This document shows positions 5,258-7,825 of a stretch of DNA of 7,825 nt, in pieces. Location: contig DAOWIV010000284.1 of NCBI GenBank assembly GCA_030640725.1, positions 1-7,825 on the forward strand. The letters run 5' to 3'. A program made the position numbers and the translations under genes. Position 1 is the first letter of the stretch. Each line of letters starts with the position of its first letter. The notes below the pieces were generated by a model. It searched no databases. It was not told where the DNA came from and was given only the letters and a program-made list of their open reading frames with translations. This DNA is from Methanosarcinales archaeon. GTDB taxonomy: Archaea > Halobacteriota > Methanosarcinia > Methanosarcinales > Methanogasteraceae.

Positions 5258-5280
5258 CTTATTTTATGAGATAATAAGGG
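5258..5280 (-). promoter_or_regulatory. Candidate promoter of the L44e-to-ahbB operon
   Basis: On the minus strand this AT-rich stretch contains CTTATTATC (about 5271-5279) and ATAAAATAAG (about 5258-5267). A start about 26 bp after the first box would give a leader of roughly 20 nt that still holds the SD at 5243-5249. It is the only AT-rich TATA-like run between proC and L44e, but read-through from proC is possible because no convincing terminator is seen after proC. Confidence 0.45.
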
Positions 5281-5396
5281 TATCTCTGTTTCCACGGTGC
5301 CCGGGCTATGAGGTTCTGGCTTGCTACCGCTCGTTGCCATTGTCCGGTGCGTTATAGCTACTACTGGTATGAAAGCGCCCGGGAAAACAATGGTGC

Positions 5397-6194
5397 TTAT
5401 CCAAGCTCTCTTGACCGTCGGGTTGCAGCAATCACCGCCGACATCATCCCCGCGCGGACTCCCTGCTCTTCAAGCGCACGCAAACCCTGAATCGTTGTGC
5501 CGGCTGGCGACGTGACCATGTCCTTTAGCGCGCCCGGATGCTCCCCGGTCTCAAGAACCATGGCAGCAGCGCCAAGCACGGTCTGTGCGGCAAGTGTGGT
5601 AGCGACGTCTCTCGGGAGCCCTTCGTGCACCCCGCCGTCAGAGAGCGCCTCAATGATCTGGAACACAAACGCAGGTCCGCTCCCGGATAGCCCGGTGACG
5701 GCGTCCATCATCGACTCAGGCACAGTAACAACTCTCCCGACTGACCCGAATATCGTGCGTGTGGTCTCGATATCCGATTCCGTGGCATTGCCGCCTGCAC
5801 AGATCGCAGATATCGCCTGTCTGACTGTGCAGGCGATATTTGGCATCACCCTGGCCAGATGCGTTCCGTCTGGCAGGTTTTCCTCGATTGTCTTGATAGG
5901 AGTTCCTGCCGCAACAGAGATGACCAGATGCTCGCCTGTGATCTTCTTGTTGATCGATTGCAGAACCTTGCTGATGATCCGGGGCTTTACAGCAAGAATT
6001 ATGGCGTCCACATTATCCACGGTGTCGATGTTGTCCACGGATACATTGATCCCGAGTTCGGAATGCAACATCTGCAGATGTTTGCTGTCCACGTCGCTTG
6101 CGAAAATCCGGTCGCTCCGGGTGAGATTTGCAGCAAGCACGCCTCTGATCAGCGCTTCGCCGATCATGCCCGCACCAATAAAACCTATATTCAT
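5397..6194 (-). CDS. proC: Pyrroline-5-carboxylate reductase
   Basis: The 265-residue product catalyses the last step of proline synthesis, the NAD(P)H-dependent reduction of 1-pyrroline-5-carboxylate, in the cytoplasm. The N-terminal Rossmann fold begins MNIGFIGAGMIGEAL (GxGxxG at 7-12). AVKP (68-71) and SVAAGTPI (93-100) follow, then RVMPNIAC (115-122). The C-terminal helical dimer domain carries the family signature DAVTGLSGSGPAFVF (164-178), DGGVHEGLPRDVA, and the active-site stretch VTSPAGTTIQGLRALEE (227-243). Length matches ProC. The ATG at 6194 is preferred: GAGG stands 7 nt upstream. The ATG two codons earlier (6200) is too close to that SD, and the frame further upstream runs through a 15-bp tandem repeat. 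It lies on the same strand as the L44e operon, 162 nt upstream of it. No glutamate kinase or ProA gene is present in the window. Confidence 0.95.
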   Translation of the reverse strand: MNIGFIGAGMIGEALIRGVLAANLTRSDRIFASDVDSKHLQMLHSELGINVSVDNIDTVDNVDAIILAVKPRIISKVLQSINKKITGEHLVISVAAGTPIKTIEENLPDGTHLARVMPNIACTVRQAISAICAGGNATESDIETTRTIFGSVGRVVTVPESMMDAVTGLSGSGPAFVFQIIEALSDGGVHEGLPRDVATTLAAQTVLGAAAMVLETGEHPGALKDMVTSPAGTTIQGLRALEEQGVRAGMMSAVIAATRRSRELG

Positions 6195-6209
6195 ATTCAT
6201 GCCTCTTTC

Positions 6210-6235
6210 GTTCTGCCAGTCGTTGTTCTGCCAGT
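6210..6235. repeat. Two-copy direct repeat in the proC leader
   Basis: GTTCTGCCAGT occurs at 6210-6220 and 6225-6235, a period of 15 bp. It lies just upstream of the proC SD. Because 15 is a multiple of three, the upstream extension of the proC frame reads WQN twice. It may be a small tandem duplication or a pair of protein- or RNA-binding sites; its function is unknown. Confidence 0.5.
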
Positions 6236-6305
6236 TGTGCATCTGCTGTAGTAAAAAGTTTCGGTGCAGTTTACGGTTTGGGCAAAGGCACGGTCAAGAT
6301 CATGA

Positions 6306-6373
6306 TATGCCACCAGCGTAACTCACAGGGGGTAGCCATGCCGCAATCACTGGCGATTTTAATGGGTGGCATA
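6306..6373. repeat. 9-bp perfect inverted repeat enclosing 50 nt
   Basis: TATGCCACC (6306-6314) and GGTGGCATA (6365-6373) are exact complements. The 50-nt interior has only weak local pairing (for example AATC with GATT, 6345-6358). The 68-nt total could be an RNA stem, an operator pair between the divergent genes, or chance. It contains no tRNA hallmarks. Confidence 0.4.
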
Positions 6374-6448
6374 ACACGATTAAGCTAATATTTATTACTA
6401 AAACTAACATCCGAACACATCATAACAGTTGACCACAGCACCATTGCT

Positions 6449-6465
6449 CGAAAGGTTTATAATAT
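6449..6465 (+). promoter_or_regulatory. mtrE: BRE and TATA box of the mtr operon
   Basis: CGAAAGG followed by TTTATAATA is a near-ideal archaeal BRE/TATA arrangement. Transcription should start about 25 bp downstream, near 6485-6490, leaving a leader of about 75-80 nt before mtrE. This fits the high expression expected for a central energy-conserving complex. A second AT-rich run at 6381-6400 might be a weaker upstream promoter. Confidence 0.7.
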
Positions 6466-6504
6466 CCCTTCTGATAGTAATCCGCAACCATTCGACCAAA
6501 GGAA

Positions 6505-6539
6505 GGTCACGACCTAATCGTTACGGATGGGTCACAACC
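6505..6539 (+). repeat. Direct repeat pair in the mtr leader
   Basis: GGTCACGACC (6505-6514) and GGTCACAACC (6530-6539) differ at one base and start exactly 25 bp apart. The first copy is also a dyad (GGTC-AC-GACC). Both lie between the predicted transcript start and the SD, where a DNA-bound repressor or an RNA-binding protein could act. Confidence 0.5.
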
Positions 6540-6553
6540 AATAAAACAAACAT

Positions 6554-6560
6554 AGGAGGA
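6554..6560 (+). promoter_or_regulatory. mtrE: Strong ribosome binding site of mtrE
   Basis: AGGAGGA lies 5 nt before the ATG at 6566. It is the strongest SD match in the window and fixes the mtrE start. Confidence 0.85.
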
Positions 6561-6565
6561 ATTGA

Positions 6566-7468
6566 ATGGAACCCGCAATGGGTATGGGCATTGTAGCCCT
6601 CATGGGTGCGGCAGCCACGGTAGCAGGATGCAGCGAGGACCTCGAATCGGATATGGGATCGCAGAGTAATCCGAATTCGCAGGTTCAGCTGGCTGCGCAG
6701 GTTGGCTATCCGCACAGAATATTTAACAAAGCTATTTCTGGTGAACCACCATCAAACGCGATGTACTGTGCCGTAGGCGCAGGCGTTGCCATGGTTTTGA
6801 TGAGCGAGTCAGTGATGAGTGCATCGCCTTTGATTGCAATCGCAATCGGCGCATTCATTGCTGCGCTCTTAAACGGCGTCTTCTCAGCGACATCATATCT
6901 GGGAAGGAGCGCAAGTCAGACACGGTTCAACCAGTACGTGTACCTTGATGTATTGCGTAACCAGATCCTTTCGCTGATGGGGCACGCATACATAACGACG
7001 TTCTGCATCGTCGGTCTGTCGTACGTTATGTGGGAACAGACCCTGATCGGACATCCGTTCCCGTTCCCGGTGATTGCACTGATCTGGGGACTCTGTGTCG
7101 GTGCGATCGGATCATCCACAGGTGACGTACACTACGGTGCGGAGAGAGAGTTCCAGGACTTCAAGTTTGGGTCCGGACTGAACGCTTCTGATTCCGGAAA
7201 CATCACCCGGTTTGCAGAGGCAGGAATCAGGTCATCGATGGACAACGCATGGTTCTGTTCGAAGTTCGGAGGACCTGTAACAGGCGTTGCTTTCGGGATG
7301 GTAGTATTCCTTGACAACTGGCGATCAACAGCATTTTCAGGCTGGACTGCCGTTGTCGTGGGAGTAGTGATCGTTCTTGTGCTGGTCCTCTACAACCGGA
7401 AGGTTGAGACCTACGCCAGGAAGAAATACGGACCATTTCCAGAATATGCAGGAGATATAGCAGCATGA
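6566..7468 (+). CDS. mtrE: Tetrahydromethanopterin S-methyltransferase, subunit E
   Basis: The 300-residue product is an integral membrane subunit of the MtrA-H complex. The complex transfers the methyl group between N5-methyl-tetrahydromethanopterin (or sarcinapterin) and coenzyme M and couples this to sodium-ion transport across the membrane. The family N-terminus MEPAMGMGIVALMGAAATVAG is followed by EDLESDMGSQSNPNSQVQLA (25-44) and HRIFNKAISGEPPSNAMYC (50-68). Hydrophobic segments lie at about 5-21, 68-102 (two passes), 138-157, 168-184, 236-251 and 258-275. The loop STGDVHYGAEREFQDFKFG (about 189-207) is typical of MtrE. The C-terminal KKYGPFPEYAGDI is cytoplasmic in type. Length matches other MtrE proteins. 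It is the first gene of the operon, in the usual order mtrE-mtrD, and overlaps mtrD by ATGA. Confidence 0.97.
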   Translation: MEPAMGMGIVALMGAAATVAGCSEDLESDMGSQSNPNSQVQLAAQVGYPHRIFNKAISGEPPSNAMYCAVGAGVAMVLMSESVMSASPLIAIAIGAFIAALLNGVFSATSYLGRSASQTRFNQYVYLDVLRNQILSLMGHAYITTFCIVGLSYVMWEQTLIGHPFPFPVIALIWGLCVGAIGSSTGDVHYGAEREFQDFKFGSGLNASDSGNITRFAEAGIRSSMDNAWFCSKFGGPVTGVAFGMVVFLDNWRSTAFSGWTAVVVGVVIVLVLVLYNRKVETYARKKYGPFPEYAGDIAA

Positions 7469-7825
7469 CTGATATTGTAACAATGCTTACGCTGAACTGG
7501 CAATCGATCATCGGGATCATCATCGGCGGTCTCTGTATCGCAGTCGGTGTTCACTTCGTTCCGGTAGGCGGCGCTCCTGCCGCTATGGCGCAGGCAACCG
7601 GTATCGGAACAGGAACCGTGCAGCTCGCTGCTGGTTCAGGACTTACAGGACTTCTTGCTGCAGGATATATGTACATGACCCTGTCAGCAGCAGGTGAACC
7701 GGGCATATCACAGATCATCCTGATCTGCGCAACTGGCGCTGTTGGTGCGATGATCATGATCACGGTAACGATGCTTGTCGGAAACTGGGTCTACATCTAT
7801 GGTGTGGGCGTACCGCCGGCATCAG
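7465..7825 (+). CDS. mtrD: Tetrahydromethanopterin S-methyltransferase, subunit D (N-terminal part)
   Basis: The first 120 residues are present; the rest lies beyond the right edge. MtrD is a membrane subunit of the same sodium-translocating methyltransferase. The start ATG overlaps the mtrE stop (ATGA, 7465-7468), giving translational coupling. Residues 13-35 form a hydrophobic segment (QSIIGIIIGGLCIAVGVHFV). The family stretch GGAPAAMAQATGIGTGTVQLAAGSGLTGLL (about 35-64) follows, then two more segments at about 64-75 and 83-107. The acidic E78 in SAAGEPG lies in the loop between segments. Assignment is firm from both sequence and position after mtrE. The remaining genes of the usual mtr order (C, B, A, F, G, H) would be expected downstream. 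Confidence 0.95.
   Translation, partial: MTDIVTMLTLNWQSIIGIIIGGLCIAVGVHFVPVGGAPAAMAQATGIGTGTVQLAAGSGLTGLLAAGYMYMTLSAAGEPGISQIILICATGAVGAMIMITVTMLVGNWVYIYGVGVPPAS

Larger units (their letters stand above)
6195..6565. other. Divergent intergenic region between proC and the mtr operon
   Basis: This 371-bp stretch has no convincing gene. From left to right it holds an 11-bp direct repeat with 15-bp period (6210-6235) in the proC leader, a weak proC promoter candidate near 6249-6263, a 9-bp inverted repeat (6306-6314 and 6365-6373), an AT-rich run (6381-6410), the mtr TATA box (6449-6465), two 10-bp direct repeats in the mtr leader (6505-6539), and the mtrE SD. I found no tRNA: the 68-nt span bounded by the inverted repeat lacks a T-loop and a D-arm. 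Confidence 0.7.

Noticed and set aside
4954..5340. N-terminal extension of S27e to a 195-residue protein
   Set aside because: The extension overlaps L44e in another frame and resembles nothing; S27e has its own SD and normal length from 4953.
5497..6321. Long plus-strand open frame (274 codons) opposite proC
   Set aside because: It is antisense to a clear, full-length proC, has no family resemblance, and its composition is what a mirror frame of proC would give.
6306..6373. tRNA gene
   Set aside because: The terminal 9-bp pairing and 68-nt length are suggestive, but there is no T-loop consensus, D-arm or anticodon stem on either strand.
1..7825. CRISPR array, insertion sequence or prophage
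   Set aside because: No regularly spaced repeats, transposase, integrase or phage genes are visible on either strand.

Overview
The window comes from a methane-metabolising euryarchaeon (a methanogen or a close anaerobic methane/alkane-oxidising relative). The evidence is the start of the mtr operon (mtrE, then mtrD running off the right edge), an archaeal translation cluster (L44e, S27e, eIF2 alpha, Nop10) and the siroheme decarboxylase pair ahbA/ahbB. Promoters are archaeal (TATA boxes) and ribosome binding sites are GGTGA/GGAGG-like. AhbAB suggests that the organism makes heme or a related tetrapyrrole by the siroheme route, which would fit a Methanosarcinia-like or neighbouring lineage, but I cannot name the species.

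Layout. Positions 1-749 (minus) hold the N-terminal 249 residues of a membrane polyferredoxin-type 4Fe-4S protein with two CX3CP motifs. Positions 970-1365 (minus) hold a small secreted protein with Asp-rich calcium-binding-type repeats that carry Cys; an intrinsic-terminator-like hairpin follows it. Positions 1480-2085 (minus) are a two-gene unit: a winged-helix regulator with an apparently leaderless start, then a three-segment membrane protein of unknown function. Positions 2258-2845 (plus) encode a free-standing Bud32 kinase, the KEOPS subunit for tRNA t6A. It converges, 9 bases apart, on the end of a long minus-strand operon.

That operon reads, in transcription order, rpl44e - rps27e - eif2a - nop10 - ahbA - ahbB (5234 down to 2855). 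Junctions are very tight: 2-nt gaps, SD sequences lying over the preceding stop codons, and an ATGA overlap between nop10 and ahbA. Translation genes and heme-precursor genes therefore appear to share one mRNA. Upstream and on the same strand lies proC (6194 down to 5397), the last enzyme of proline synthesis.

Positions 6195-6565 form a 371-bp divergent intergenic region between proC and the mtr operon. It holds a strong TATA box, a leader of roughly 80 nt with two near-identical 10-bp repeats 25 bp apart, and a 9-bp inverted repeat. mtrE and mtrD follow on the plus strand with an ATGA overlap. They encode membrane subunits of the sodium-pumping methyltransferase that moves the methyl group between tetrahydromethanopterin and coenzyme M.

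Most of the window is recognisable core archaeal gene content. I found no mobile element, CRISPR array, rRNA or tRNA. The less explained parts are the secreted Cys/Asp-repeat protein beside the polyferredoxin, the regulator/membrane-protein pair, and the non-coding structure upstream of mtr and proC.
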